A stretch of DNA of 43,999 nt from Falciphora oryzae (GCA_000733355.1 JNVV01000097.1:1-43999); one strand, 5' to 3'. Shown: positions 21,583 to 31,851, counted from the stretch's first letter. Translations and numbers: made by a program. Notes: generated from the sequence alone by a model not told the origin.

Positions 21583-21776
21583 CGAGAGCCTGTGTGTGTG
21601 TCAGGATGGGGGATCTCACATTTAACACCGTCTACGGTGAATTCCTCAACGGTTTCCGGGGTTCCCCAGACATGGGAGATGGCGATATAGTCGTCTTCTG
21701 TCGTCGCGTCGGGTTTGTATTCGATATAGAGCGAACCATCGGGCCGGTCGCATACCCGTACGAGGTATATCTTCAT
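19580..21776 (-). CDS. HET-domain (heterokaryon incompatibility) protein
   Basis: Two exons: 21776-21620 and 21492-19580; total 2070 nt (689 aa), divisible by 3. The start MKIYLVRVCDRPDGSLYI is preferred over an ATG 28 codons upstream because this family begins close to that motif. HET signatures in order: YIAISHVWGTPE (about residues 30-41), RGKRDIL, FWMDLFCIDQSD (about 79-90), and FERLWTRQE (about 150). The C-terminal part has no other domain I recognise and ends in a low-complexity Pro/Ala/Thr tract coded by a CTG/CTA-type repeat (about 19620-19800). HET proteins trigger cell death when hyphae of unlike individuals fuse; the trigger of this one is unknown. No lesion is seen. The 127-bp intron carries a large CT/GT microsatellite. 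Confidence 0.88.
21534..21603. repeat. Compound TC/TG/AG microsatellite inside the HET intron
   Basis: Runs of CT, GT then GA dinucleotides occupy most of the intron 21619-21493. Intron ends are GTGAGATCC (21619) and TACCCAG (21493), chosen because they alone restore the SLSRGKRDIL continuation of the HET domain. Length variation here could affect splicing. Confidence 0.8.
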
Positions 21777-22129
21777 GTTGAAAGTTAGAACACTTTCAAC
21801 CGTTGGTATTAGAGGTTGGAATTTGGTGGTATGAATGATAATGGGGCCGAGGAAAACCAAATATGAAAAAGGCAGGTTGCTCAGGTACTGTGTTGCAGCG
21901 GGGTAACTTGAGTCTTAAAGGCTGTTTGGCCTGAGGTGAGGATTGAGGCGCTATATTTTGAGGAAGGCGGTGAGAGATGGGAGGTAAATCTGCCGTTTAA
22001 CCCTCTGTGGGCACACCGCTTTGCTTTGCATCTCTGTTTCTCCTCCTCATTGCGATGCTGCTTAATTTTACCTCGCAACCATAAAGAATCAAATCCCGCC
22101 GATTCCCCATTGCCTAAGCAGCCAGTTCA

Positions 22130-22577
22130 AATGGCATCTGAGGCCGCGAAACGTCGTGGATGGATTCATGATGATTTTCAGGTAAGATGAACGCTTCTTG
22201 CTAGGCCTTTTCCCGAGCTGGACGTGTTGGCGAGGAGGCTTGTGGGACATGGATGTGTAAATCCGGACTTTGTGGTTGTTGGTACCATGTGCAATTCATT
22301 TATGAAGTCGTTCTGTAGGGCTTATAGGGAGAATGGGTTGTTCGCTACGGATGACAGGAGATTAGGTTTGGGTCCTCGTCAAATCCAGGAGGATGATAAG
22401 GGTTGGCTTGTGGCTGGGTGTGATGAGCCGCTGATGCTAAGGCGTGTTTCGGATCAAGGGAAGTTGAAACTTGCTACGTATCGAGTTCTGGGTACTGCTT
22501 ATGTCCATGGTATTATGGATGGAGAGGAGGCTGAAGGTTTGCGAGATGAAGTTCTCACTGAGATTATCTTGGCGTAG
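22130..22577 (+). pseudogene. Orphan C-terminal fragment of a HET-domain protein
   Basis: The frame at 22224-22577 encodes GWLVAGCDEPLMLRRV, then YRVLGTAYVHGIMDGEEAEG, the usual C-terminal signature of HET proteins with ankyrin-like tails. No HET domain precedes it. A short upstream frame at 22130 (MASEAAKRRGWIHDDFQ) ends at a GTAAGA, but the next AG is only about 30 bp on. It is best read as a decayed remnant, unrelated in reading direction to the intact HET gene at its left. Confidence 0.6.
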
Positions 22578-22811
22578 TTGGACTGGGCGAAGCTGGAGGG
22601 TCATGAGCTTCGGTTGGAGGGGTGTGTGAAGGTCTTCGGGCACAGCCCTGCAGCAATCATCGCCGTCCTATCCTTCTCAAAGGCGTCCACTTACACGCTA
22701 CATCACCACACACGCCAAGGTTAGCATATGTTGATAGTTCATAGCCTAAGGACATACCTCCTAGGTGTCATTAGCGTATGCAATTACGCTACGCTACTAA
22801 ATAAAAACATA
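22578..22811. other. No gene seen
   Basis: AT-richer flank between the HET remnant and the interspersed repeat. Imperfect repeats of GCATATG/CATATG-type sequence around TTAGCATATGTTG and TTAGCGTATGC. Nothing further is supported. Confidence 0.4.
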
Positions 22812-23043
22812 TGCCCCGGCGTTTTTACGCCCTTTTGCCGATCGCCCGCTCACCAACAAGGAGCGCCGGAACGCGGCCCGACCTCCGTGTGCCTTCGGGT
22901 TTAATTTGTTAGCCGCCTTGATAGCAATTATAGTCTAGTGTTAAGCTTAGGTAGCGCTAGCACGTCATATGCCCCTTGGGAGGCAGGGACTGGTGGATCC
23001 CGACTTAATGACGTTAAATATACTCCTCCTCCTCCTCCTCTCC
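22812..23043 (-). repeat. Interspersed repeat R, copy 3 (inverted)
   Basis: Reverse complement of the repeat at 5598-5921 and 35008-35325. It carries GCCGATCGCCCGCTCACC at one end and GACGTTAAATATA followed by a CTC trinucleotide run at the other. No LTR adjoins this copy. Confidence 0.7.
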
Positions 23044-23432
23044 CTATTTCTCAATGGACTGGGGGGACCCCTGGGTACATTAGGCACTCGCAAGGCACCC
23101 CTGCGGCATTTTTTGACCCTTTTACCCAGCCTACACCTACCCGACCGGTACTGCCGATCAGGCCCCTAAGGTGCTCCGTGCCACCTGCCATTCCCGCCCC
23201 AACCGACGCCCATCGGATGCAATACCCCGCCTCTCGGAGTAACGCCTCGGCATCGGCGTTTGGATTTCATCATTGATGGGCATTTAAGCCTGCTCGTGCG
23301 GTCATGGGGCGGGCGGGTTTACCAGCAACCTTCATACCACTTCTCATACACTCTATAATCAATAGAACAAGACACGATTCGACAACAATCACTGCATAGT
23401 ACTATCCGGAGATAGACCAAGACAGCAGCAAC

Positions 23433-24605
23433 ATGGCACCCCACGAGAAAGATGTGAAGGATCCAAAGGCCACGAGCGCCACCAAGACGCTCACGGCCCG
23501 CTGCTTCTGCAAGGCAGTGCACTTCACCATCACAGTTGGTCTTTCGGACCTGCCGCTACCGGTCCATCTCTGCAGCTGCTCCATCTGTCGATACACACAC
23601 GGGATGATGAGCACTTTCCACGCGCCCCTTCCTCGCGGCGTCTCTCCGCGCTTCATAGCCCCCTCAACTCTCGAAGGCGCCCTGACGGGCTACAGATTCA
23701 AGGCCGAGGGCGGTGGGAGCTGCCCCAAGAGCGAGAGGTTCTTCTGCAAGACATGCGGCTGCCATGTGGGCGACCGGGACCTCGAGCCCAACTCCGACGG
23801 CGAGCTCGAGTGGCGCGTGGCGTCGAGCATATTTGATGACCATGGACCGCAGTCGTTCCGCATCCAGAGTCACGTCCACGCCGACCCCGCCACGCAGGGC
23901 ACTGGCGGGATGCTCGAATGGCTGCCCGCTATCGGGGACCGCGACATTAAGACGTGGAACCCGGAGGCGGGGTCCTCGGCGTCTGAGCATCAGCCGCCAG
24001 AGCAGGAGTTTGACGAGGCCGGTAACGAGCGGCTTCGGGCGCAGTGTCACTGCGGTGGCGTAAGCTTTACGATCCCGCGGCCCAACGTGGCGGCGACGGT
24101 CGACGACGACCACCTGCGGCGTTGGGCCAGCCCCGACGCCTCCAAGTGGAAGGCCTTGCTGGATCTGTGCGACGACTGCCGGCTCATGGACGGCACGCAC
24201 GTGGCTGCCTGGACATTTGTGCCGCTCGCGCAGACGCTGCCACGGGTGCCACCAGACTTCAACTTCGGGACGCTCACGGCATACGACTCGAGGCCGGGCA
24301 CTGTCAAGCGAGCCTTCTGTGGAGTCTGCGGCGCCACCGTCTTCTACTCGTGCAAGTCCCGGAACCCCGAGGGCAGACCGGACTGGGACATTGTGGACGT
24401 GGCGGTCGGCCTTTTGCGGGCGCCTGAAGGCATCGCGGCGGAAAAGTGGCTTAGCTGGCGGTGCGGGCGCATAGCGTACTTTGATAGTGGCAGGCGCTAC
24501 GACGCCGAGTTTGCCGATGCGCTGAAGAAGGGATACGAGGCATGGGGACTGAAGACGCACGGCCAAGTGTCTGACTGGAAGCTAGGGCCCCCGAGCCCGC
24601 CGTAA
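23433..24605 (+). CDS. Tandem CENP-V/GFA domain protein
   Basis: Single exon, 390 aa. Two zinc-binding GFA (CENP-V/glutathione-dependent formaldehyde-activating) domains in tandem. Domain 1: RCFCKAVHF (Cys 24 and 26), CSCSICR (47-52), FFCKTCGCHVGD. Domain 2: AQCHCGGVSF, LCDDCRLMDG, AFCGVCGATVFY. The CxC and CxxC pairs are the zinc ligands of this fold. Tandem GFA proteins are common in fungi and their substrate is generally unknown, so formaldehyde chemistry should not be assumed. No signal peptide; probably cytosolic. Start ATG lies in a CAACATGG context. Upstream CCCCT motifs (about 23096 and 23164) could be stress elements. Intact and GC-rich, unlike its surroundings. Confidence 0.92.
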   Translation: MAPHEKDVKDPKATSATKTLTARCFCKAVHFTITVGLSDLPLPVHLCSCSICRYTHGMMSTFHAPLPRGVSPRFIAPSTLEGALTGYRFKAEGGGSCPKSERFFCKTCGCHVGDRDLEPNSDGELEWRVASSIFDDHGPQSFRIQSHVHADPATQGTGGMLEWLPAIGDRDIKTWNPEAGSSASEHQPPEQEFDEAGNERLRAQCHCGGVSFTIPRPNVAATVDDDHLRRWASPDASKWKALLDLCDDCRLMDGTHVAAWTFVPLAQTLPRVPPDFNFGTLTAYDSRPGTVKRAFCGVCGATVFYSCKSRNPEGRPDWDIVDVAVGLLRAPEGIAAEKWLSWRCGRIAYFDSGRRYDAEFADALKKGYEAWGLKTHGQVSDWKLGPPSPP

Positions 24606-25576
24606 AGCGGTATCAGACCCTTTAGACGCCGCTATGTACACGTCAACTCCCCCCATATGCGGGCACAGCTAAGAAACGAAGTGAGAATGTGCCCGAGCGG
24701 GGTCGGAGAAGAACACACCAAGATGGAGGGGAAGGACCGAGGCCTTCAAGCTCAGCTAGTAACTGGCACGTTCCCTAACCATGGCTTGCATGCGTGCATC
24801 GCACAGGTCCCCAGCGGGCGTCCCCGGCCCCTCATCTGGGCCCCCCTCGGCCCCTCGCCCAGGCCGCTCAGGGCGCGGGTACAGCACAGTGTTCCCGGTG
24901 CATGCTATCACGGTGATATCGACGGCCCGCCGAAATGGGGGCCCAAAAAAGGACGCAAGAAAGAGACACTGCGATGGCACGGTTGCGAGCGCCTGAAATC
25001 TGGGGCGAAAGCCCGCGTGCGCTGCAACATTGGAGCAGAGGCGCCGTGCAGGCACTGGCGAGGGAGGTGCCAGAATTAGCCTAGTCTAGTTACCGAGCTC
25101 GAGACTGGGGCTGCAGCCGGGATGGGCTCATTTGCCCTCGAGTGCGCACCGGCAGGCCCCGCTGGGACGCTATCCCTGCACTACAACAGGCTCACCCCCG
25201 TTGGGTCGCATCCGTCACACTCAATCACACGTGGTGTCCTGGAGGCCATCACGTCACACCCGCCTTCAGTTGCATAGACGCGCGAGCCCAGCAACAGCCG
25301 CTGGCGGCTAACGGCCGTGTGCGAATTTCGCCGCGGCTTTTTTTTCTTTTCTTTTTCTCTCTTACCAATACCGTGGATACACCCCGCCCCCCATGGCCTA
25401 GACACTAACCAAGCCTGTCAAAGTGGTTTGTCAGCTGGTGCCGGATCTGTCAACTAGTGCCTCCCTACCCACTTTCCAGGTACCGCACGTAGCACGATAG
25501 AGCCGTTGCATGAGCCATGTTGTGAGGCGGTAGTTCCGCAAGTACCTCTCTCCCTATCTCCCGCGGAAACAGAGGC
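24606..25576. other. No supportable gene
   Basis: GC-rich non-coding stretch, probably 3' flank of the GFA gene and spacer. Only short overlapping frames of poor composition. Inverted or terminal repeats were not found. Confidence 0.45.
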
Positions 25577-26773
25577 CTAGACTGGCCAGGCAATCAGTAG
25601 CCTGGGCACCAGATTATCTATGACCCCTCCCACCTCTCCCACTCGCCAGCCTGGTTGGCTTTGCCTTCTCCCTATCCTCTCCGCTCTTCCACTCGCATAG
25701 CTACTTTTGCCATTCACAGCCCTCCGACATGTCGTCCTCCACCGAGCGCCACGCCCCTTTGGAGAAGAACTCGGCCTCGACCTCGTCCCGCGTGTAGGTG
25801 CCGGCCCCATTCCGCTCGTTGCCCCTATTGCGTAGGACGTGCCAGACTGCTGCTGGCCTAAAGATTCAGGCTTAAGGCGTCCTTGTGCAGTCAACTTGTC
25901 ATGGGTGGTGTCAATGGCCTCTTTATCCTTCCTGGCCACTGGATAGGGCCTGTTGAGGAGTTTGGCGCCCTGATTCTGCCACCCTTCAACGAGGGGGATC
26001 CGCATCTGTTCGTCCTCGGGGATGTCGATAGGGCCACGGTCCCTCCAAATATCGGCCCGTTCACAGATGTTGGCTAGGATCCTGACCTCCGTGGAATTTC
26101 TGTTGTATACGTGGACGTGGTCCTTCGTCAAGATGTAGGGCCTTGTCCGGGGGCTTGATGCAGGACCTCGTCTCCGGGATACGTGGGAGTGACTCCAGGA
26201 GGTTCAGCATGGGGTTTCCCCGGGGAACAGCGGTGGTGGCGGCCTGGCCGGGATCCGGGTCCTGGAGAAACTTCTTTGGCGCCTTGGGCTTCCCTGCCTC
26301 TACTCCTCCAAGCGTCATATTGTAGATCTGATCGGAGAGATTTTCTGTTAACCTGTTCTGCGCATAGCGTCCAACCGTCTGTTGATACCAGAAGAGATGA
26401 TCTATCTACATGCATAGTGGGCACAGGGAGTTGGCCCATTCACCTCGTGCTGCGGACGCTTATTACTGCCGCGGCTGACACTTTTCTGCCCGGAGCGTTA
26501 GCAGTGGGTGCCATGTTGGGACGCGTAACACCAGCAGCCGCAGCGGCGGCGGCGGCGGATACCACTTGACCCTGACAGCCACAGCCTCGTTAATGTCCGG
26601 ACCCGCCTGGCGAGCAGTTTCCAGATCTGCCATTCTGTGTACTCGTCCGGATACGGCAGCAGGCGGCATAGGAATAACCACACCCGAAGCCGATACATGG
26701 CCCGGAAGACCCCGCCCAGTTCCGAAGCGGCCCGGTACCTTGGCTCAAACTTAGGCGGAACGGTCTGGAGCAC
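25577..26773 (-). pseudogene. Ty3/gypsy retrotransposon relic (gag-pol junction, start of reverse transcriptase)
   Basis: Minus-strand frames in order: 26773-26463 (possible gag, KFEPRYRAASELGG), 26439-26061 (linker, two frames), 26131-25850 (pol). The last contains DIPEDEQMRIPLVEGWQNQG, RPYPVARKDKEAIDTTHDKL and TAQGRL, the segment just before the reverse-transcriptase core in fungal Ty3/gypsy elements. The RT catalytic residues, RNase H and integrase are absent and frames shift several times. No LTRs recognised at its edges. Confidence 0.6.
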
Positions 26774-27041
26774 ATGTCAGCAGCAGACGCCGAGGAGGCC
26801 GATAAGGGACCGAATGAACGAGATTTGGAGCGTCCCCTTTATAATTAGCGACGAAATTTCCAAAAGGGATTAACTATGCACACACCTTTCTGTTGACGCA
26901 GGGGTGTTCGGGGTTTGCTCATTTCTATACGCGAGCCCCCAGCAGCGCTGTCGAAATCCTAATGAGCATTAGCCCGCATGTCGCAAACGTGATGTGTAAA
27001 CCCCTTACCTTTAGTAAGGCGGACATTCTGGCGACTGCATC

Positions 27042-27392
27042 TCAACCGCCCATCCCTTCCACCCGGCCAGCCTTAAGCCTGTTTGCAACTAGCCGCTTGA
27101 CGACCTGAACATGCTTTGGCGCACTCGATGCCATGTCCTCGTTAGTAATCTCCGGGTTTTTCAGTTGAGCGACGACCACTTCAAGCCACCGCTCAATGCC
27201 AGACCATTGAAGGATGTGGCCGCCTAACGCAAACGCCTGTACTCCTTGTACCCGGAAGACGAAGTGGATCGTGCCAGAGGGGGAAAATACCGTATTCCCT
27301 GGTGAGAGAATGACGCATATCCATTTACCGCCGGCATAGCCATGCGGATTGGATATCCATTCATCTTCTTCCTGCTGACTTGGGCGTGACAT
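27042..27392 (-). pseudogene. JmjC-type cupin fragment
   Basis: The frame contains KWICVILSPGNTVF, PSGTIHFVFRVQG and ALGGHILQWSGIERWLE, matching the second half of the double-stranded beta-helix in fungal JmjC proteins (the His of TIHFVF is a plausible metal ligand; the HxD half is missing). It is a C-terminal piece only, abutting an unrelated plus-strand fragment at about 27390. Histone demethylase activity is not expected. Confidence 0.55.
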
Positions 27393-27950
27393 CCATCCAA
27401 AGCCAACGTTTTAACAACCGCGCTCCCGCGTGGTTTTCTCGCGGGGAAAACCGTCATCAACCTCACCAATGGCACGCCCAAGCAGGCCCAGGCGATGGCA
27501 GACTGGGCGAAGCAGCAGCACGGCGCCATTATGGTCACCCCGGCCATGGTGGGCCGCGAGCGCGGCGAGACGGAGGTTGTCTTTCAGGGGGCGGTCGCTG
27601 CCCTGCTCAGCGCTGCGGGCAGACTACAGTACGAAGGGGAGGAAGTCGGCGCGGCGGCGCGGTTCGACCTTGCCGCCCTGTCCATGATGTTCACCATGTT
27701 TGGGGGCGCCTTGCTAGGCATGGCGCTCCTCACACGTTGGGGTGGTGATGTCAAGCTCGCGGAGGAGATTCAGGGGAAGTACGTCCCGTTTCTGACACCC
27801 TTTGTTTCCTACCTGGGGCTCTTGGGCAAATCATGGGACAAGCAGGCGTGGAAGGACCCGGCGGGGAGTCCGATTGGGACGTGCCTTGAGGGGATCAAAA
27901 ACATCGTCAAGGCTTGTGAGGAGGAAGGGGCCGATCCCGGGCCGATTTAG
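27386..27950 (+). pseudogene. 6-phosphogluconate-dehydrogenase-like / imine-reductase-like fragment
   Basis: Frame encodes GKTVINLTNGTPKQAQAMAD, HGAIMVTPAMVG, FDLAALSMMFTMFGGALLGM and an ordinary end at TAG 27948-27950. This is the second half of the Rossmann domain plus the all-alpha domain of the NADP-binding 6PGDH-like family. The nucleotide-binding GxGxxG half is missing: an in-frame TGA lies about 15 codons upstream and the preceding DNA is a JmjC fragment. The remaining 170 codons are undamaged, so truncation may be recent. Confidence 0.55.
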
Positions 27951-28220
27951 TTCTTGTCAGGGCTGCTCCAGAAGGGGGTGGATACGTACGGAACTTATGG
28001 AAACCTGGCTGCAGCGGGGACATTTTGTTGAAGTAGAAGTAGAAACGGTGGCCGGCCCGGCGGACAGATATAAGCATTAACCAGATTCGATCGTAGGCGA
28101 AAAAGGAGGTACCTAGAACGTGGGCGTCCCCGGCGACGCTATGATTATCGACTGCGTTCGGCTCCAGGGTTGTGCCTGTACCCGTGGGCACGATGTTGTC
28201 GATTGGAACAATGGTGCCCC

Positions 28221-28846
28221 ATGGTGACCATTATCGGCTCCGTCTTGGCTTGCTCCGACATTCCCCCTGACCCCCTAAGCCCCGCCGCTTCACCCTCAAA
28301 ACGTCTGTCTACGACACCTCGAAGGCTGCTCCGGTTACGTTCTCGGTCGCCTGCTTCCTGCAAAGCACGGAGCGTTGGGAAAAGGTCAAGATCCCTCCAG
28401 CGGGGGATTTGCTCAGAATCACCACCAAGGCCGCTGGCCGCACCACGGGCACGAATCAACTGGCCCTCCGCGTCCTCAGTCGGGCCCACCTGCCGAGACT
28501 TGCCTCGGCCCCGGTTACGCCGGCCTCGACTGCTACTTCACCTCCCAAGCGGTCTGCCCGCTGGGAAGGTCGAGCACCTCCGTCTATGCCCTCGAAGAGA
28601 CCTCGTCCATTGGAGCCTGCCCGCGAAACTGCAAACCCGCCTGGCGAGAATCCATCCCCGCAGAATCCGACCAGACGTCGTCTTGATCCGTCCCACGTAG
28701 AGGATATCACTGAGTCCTCACCCATCCCATCTTCTCCCGCGGTTGCCCCTGCGGAATCCCCTTTTACGTCAGTTCCCTCTCCGGACCTTGATGGCGACTC
28801 TCGCCCGCATCGTAACCGCCATCCCCCAAAAAGATTGCAAAGTTAG
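28221..28846 (+). pseudogene. Unrecognised basic/Pro-rich ORF with possible OB-fold N-terminus
   Basis: ATG 28221 (MVTIIGSVLACSD) shifts frame near 28270, then the frame runs RFTLKTSVYDTSKAAP, FSVACFLQSTERWEKVKIPP, GDLLRITTKAAGRTTGTN, LALRVL and a long Pro/Ser/Arg-rich tail ending HPPKRLQS. The beta-rich head resembles an OB-fold (RPA-like) and the tail is basic with nuclear-signal-like KRPR. I believe such proteins are multicopy in some fungal genomes and may be carried by mobile elements, but I cannot name the family. Confidence 0.4.
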
Positions 28847-29281
28847 TCTAAGCGGGGGAATGTGTAAATAACAGTCTCACTTCTATCCCTAAATAAGAAA
28901 ATGAAGGACCTAAAGGACCTACCACGTCGCCCCGCCATGACAAGCACTGTCGACCTGTGTTGCCCGTTATTTCATACCACCCGGCTATGGCCCTGCCTCT
29001 CCCGAAGCATCTACCCTTACAAAGCACTTTCCTCGCTTTTGGGCGTACACATTCTCTTGTGCACCTTCCAGTCCCGCGTATGGTGCTCTTTCCCACAGTA
29101 TTCTTGGCAGTCCGCTACTGGAGAAATCTTCGGCGCCTACGCGCCAGTTCACCGAATAACAGGGTTGCCAAGCCGGCGTCGGCACGGATCACGGAGCTGC
29201 CCTGGTCATAGTGCCGGACTGTCAGAGCGAGCTTGAACATGCTTCAACAAGGAAACGCGATTGCAAACTAGTGAACTCGAG
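28847..29281. other. No gene seen
   Basis: Follows the basic ORF; contains the direct repeat AAGGACCTAAAGGACCTA at about 28904-28921. No intact frame or terminal repeats recognised. Confidence 0.4.
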
Positions 29282-29800
29282 CTAGAAAACAACTTCAGCC
29301 ATGGCTGGTCCAGACACGGCCACAGCAGCCAAGTCATAGATATTGTCTGGCGTTTCGTCCGTCAATACCGCCACTACAAAACCCCTTAGCTCCAGCGGGA
29401 GAGTCGCCGTGCCAGAACTACGAGACGTCAAAACGACTGGGGTGTACACTGGCTTCAGAAGCCAGCTGGCCCACCCAATGTTAAGCGTGCCATTGTCGCT
29501 CCGGGCAAGGACAGGATCCCATGTAAAGCTAACGGTCGTTTCGTTTCGTGAGGATATCTCCAGCCCGGGAGCCTTCCGCAACGGAGGCGACAAGATGCAG
29601 GAATCGGGCTCTATGGATGGGGCGATCAGATCAAGAGTCCATTCCGAGGTGATCGGAGCTATTACAGGGACGCCTCGGGTCGGAGCTGTCAGCGGCCAGG
29701 CAGGGCTGTCTTGGGGGGCTGAACGATTGCAATTGCCGTAAGAGTAGGCTGGATAGGCAAGTCTGAATATGGAAGGGCTTGAAGCATTCCAAGGGCAGTT
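29282..29800 (-). pseudogene. Possible Rds1-like (ferritin-like secreted protein) C-terminal fragment
   Basis: Open frame with AYSYGNCNRSAPQDSP, VSFTWDP, LKPVYTPV, TATLPLELRGFVVAVLTDE and VSGPAMAEVVF. The Ig-like C-terminal part with a final AGP-like motif recalls Rds1-type stress proteins. The ferritin-like domain that should precede it is absent; instead the upstream sequence is SNF2-like, so this is a rearranged fragment. Family call is weak. Confidence 0.35.
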
Positions 29801-30391
29801 CCCATCACGCCCTGAGGTTCGCATGGACACCGCACGTGGAGGTATTGTTCGCCCCAGCGGCAGCGTCCCCTTATGGCTCCTTCGAGCAGGTGGTTCTTAA
29901 CCTTGTCTGTTTTGTTCGGGCCGGACCATTCCTTCTGAACGAGGTTCCAAGCAAGATCGAGTCGAGCCGCGGTTAAAACAACAAAATACGCCTGGAGGGT
30001 TTTGCCGAAACCCATCTGGTCGGCCAGGACCCTGGTGAAGGCCGCGTCTTCCGGGTTTGTAGCGGCGATCAAGATAAGGAAGACAGCGTAGAGCCGATAC
30101 AGGAACACAGTGACCTTAAGGCCAGGAACCTCAACCTTGCTCTTCAGCGCGCCGTCGTAGTTTTCGAAGTCAAGCAGCTCCTTGTAGGTGATGCCAAAGA
30201 AGGCGGCAAAGTCTTGCTTGCCGGCGGGATATCGCCTTTGCTTCCTTTGTTTTCATCTTTTGCTGCACAGACTCCTCCGAGTATGGCAATCCCACGCGCT
30301 TCACCTGACGCTCGACTGGGCAGCGCTGCTTAGAAGGCCGCGCGCCCAGTTGCCGGTGATGGCACTCAAGCACCCGCTTCTCCTTCAGCAA
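29770..30391 (-). pseudogene. SNF2-like ATPase fragment (around motif I)
   Basis: Minus-strand frames encode KRVGLPYSEESVQQKM, then AGKQDFAAFFGITYKELLDF, GALKSKVEVPG, RLYAVFLILIA, and VLADQMGFGKTLQAYF, which corresponds to the LADEMGLGKT motif I of SNF2 helicases. A frameshift lies near 30225. No motif II (DEAH) or later motifs follow; the sequence runs into another fragment at about 29790. Confidence 0.5.
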
Positions 30392-30569
30392 CTAAGACGG
30401 GGGATGCGGCCACGGTCGTGGATACAGAGAGCGTTGGTCTCCTCCCTAAGGCAACCATCTCTACGGTTTTTTTTTCGTTTGTCAGTGTCAGCTAGCTTCC
30501 ATCACAGCTGCAGTTGGACGATTCTGACCCCGAGGGCCGCCTGGAGTCGCTGCTGGTAAATATCTGTCC

Positions 30570-30975
30570 TTGCTGCCCTTCCAACGCAAAATACTCACTA
30601 ACAACCCTAGGACTGCTCCTCAGATGCATGAGGTGATGGAGATCCAGCCCTATCAAGACGTCGACAGCTCCCTCCCCAATACTGGCAACGGTGACGGTCT
30701 TCCAAAACAACCGACTCCGGGACCACGCCCAGAAGAAGGTCCTGGGCGGGGTCCTCAAGTCCAATCAGCAGATCATGCAGAGGCTCGTCGAGTCCGACAA
30801 GCAGATCCTGCGTCGACTTGGTGAGCAGGGAGATCTACTCAGCAAAGTACTGAAGGTAAGCGCCACGCCGTTAACATTGCCTATGTATTTTTAGCTGACA
30901 TCGAAGACAGCAAGTAAAGATGATCAACGGCCGCTTCTACGAGATTCCGGAGGACGATCTGTCTGGGATAGTTTA
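30570..30975 (+). CDS. Short unrecognised ORF, possibly spliced
   Basis: A frame from about 30680 reads VFQNNRLRDHAQKKVLGG and QQIMQRLVESDKQILRRLGE, an amphipathic helix/coiled-coil-like segment of real coding character. It may splice at CTGAAG/GTAAGC (30856) to TTTTTAG (30894), only 39 bp, shorter than other introns here. No family recognised. Probably a remnant. Confidence 0.25.
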
Positions 30976-31321
30976 AGCCTGCCGAGAGAAAGACGCAGCC
31001 GTGAAAATATTTGGTACGTGGCTTGCAGCCCTTCTGCGAGATATAAGGGTTTCGTGCTATTCCGGATACATAGAGGTGGTCAGATAGGCGGGATCATGGA
31101 AGGAGGCCAAAGAGCAGGATAACAGCCTGAAATCAAAGGATAAAGTCGATTGTTTTTTTTCCTCGCTCGGCACAGCTTGGGTTTAGGGAAGTGAGCAAGG
31201 CCGAAGGCCAACTCGATAGCCTGTAATAGCCAAATCTAAAAGAAGTCCGGGCTCCTGAGAACAAAAATCCGCATTTGAAAGAAAGAGCGTGCTGCGGGCC
31301 CCTACAAGCTAACCGCATTAC
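30976..31321. other. No gene seen
   Basis: Spacer between the helix-rich remnant and the CmcJ-like remnant. No coding frame or element end is supported. Confidence 0.4.
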
Positions 31322-31742
31322 ATAATAATCAATATCTGGCGCCTTATCGCACATAAAGTCGAAAATTACCCCCTCGCCGTCCGTAACGGGAGCAGCATCC
31401 CGCCCTGGAATCTAACTAAGGCGGATCATGTGCGAAAACACTACGTCGGGGAAAGTCTCTACGTCCTCGAAAGCCCGGAGCTCCGTTGGTACTTTCTAAA
31501 CAGACAGACAAAGGACGAGGTGCTTATTTTCAAAACCTTCGACTCCGATGAGAGTGTGAAGGCAAAGTGTTACTGCTACGTACCTATTTGTCATTGGTTG
31601 CATCCTCTTTGAACGGTCCGCGGGCTAACAGTGTTGCCATTTAGGCTGCCCACACACCTCGTTTTTCCAGGAAAAAGCCCCAAAAAAAACGCACGAGCAA
31701 GGGAAAGTATCGAGGTGAAAGCACTGGTGTTCTCGTCTAACT
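31322..31742 (+). pseudogene. CmcJ/AsaB-like (GA4-desaturase-family) C-terminal remnant
   Basis: The plus strand reads IWRLIAHKVENYPLAV, ADHVRKHYVGESLY, RWYFLNRQTKDEVLIFKTFD and, after a GT-AG intron (about 31571-31643), CCPHTSF then RESIEVKALVF. This is the C-terminal hallmark series of the fungal CmcJ/NvfI-like methyltransferase or oxygenase family found with secondary-metabolite genes. The N-terminal two thirds are missing. An 8-base poly-A at 31682-31689 breaks the frame before RESIEVKALVF. Confidence 0.6.
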
Positions 31743-31851
31743 AGCGTTGGAGCACAAAAAAGCCGATCATAGCCTCAAATTGTCTCTAGTTTCAGTCGAT
31801 ATAGCCCTCGCCTCCAACACCCGCTGTCACTTCCTTTACACAGGCTTCCAA

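Noticed and set aside
23664..24566. 300-codon minus-strand ORF opposite the GFA gene
   Set aside because: Antisense shadow; the plus strand carries the zinc ligands of two GFA domains.
27000..31000. Helitron with captured genes
   Set aside because: Attractive explanation for mixed fragments, but I could not find Helitron ends or a Rep/helicase, so it stays only as a test to run.
25577..31742. Intact secondary-metabolite gene cluster
   Set aside because: CmcJ-like, SDR and dehydrogenase-like pieces are suggestive, but no PKS/NRPS/terpene core gene is present and the pieces are truncated on mixed strands.
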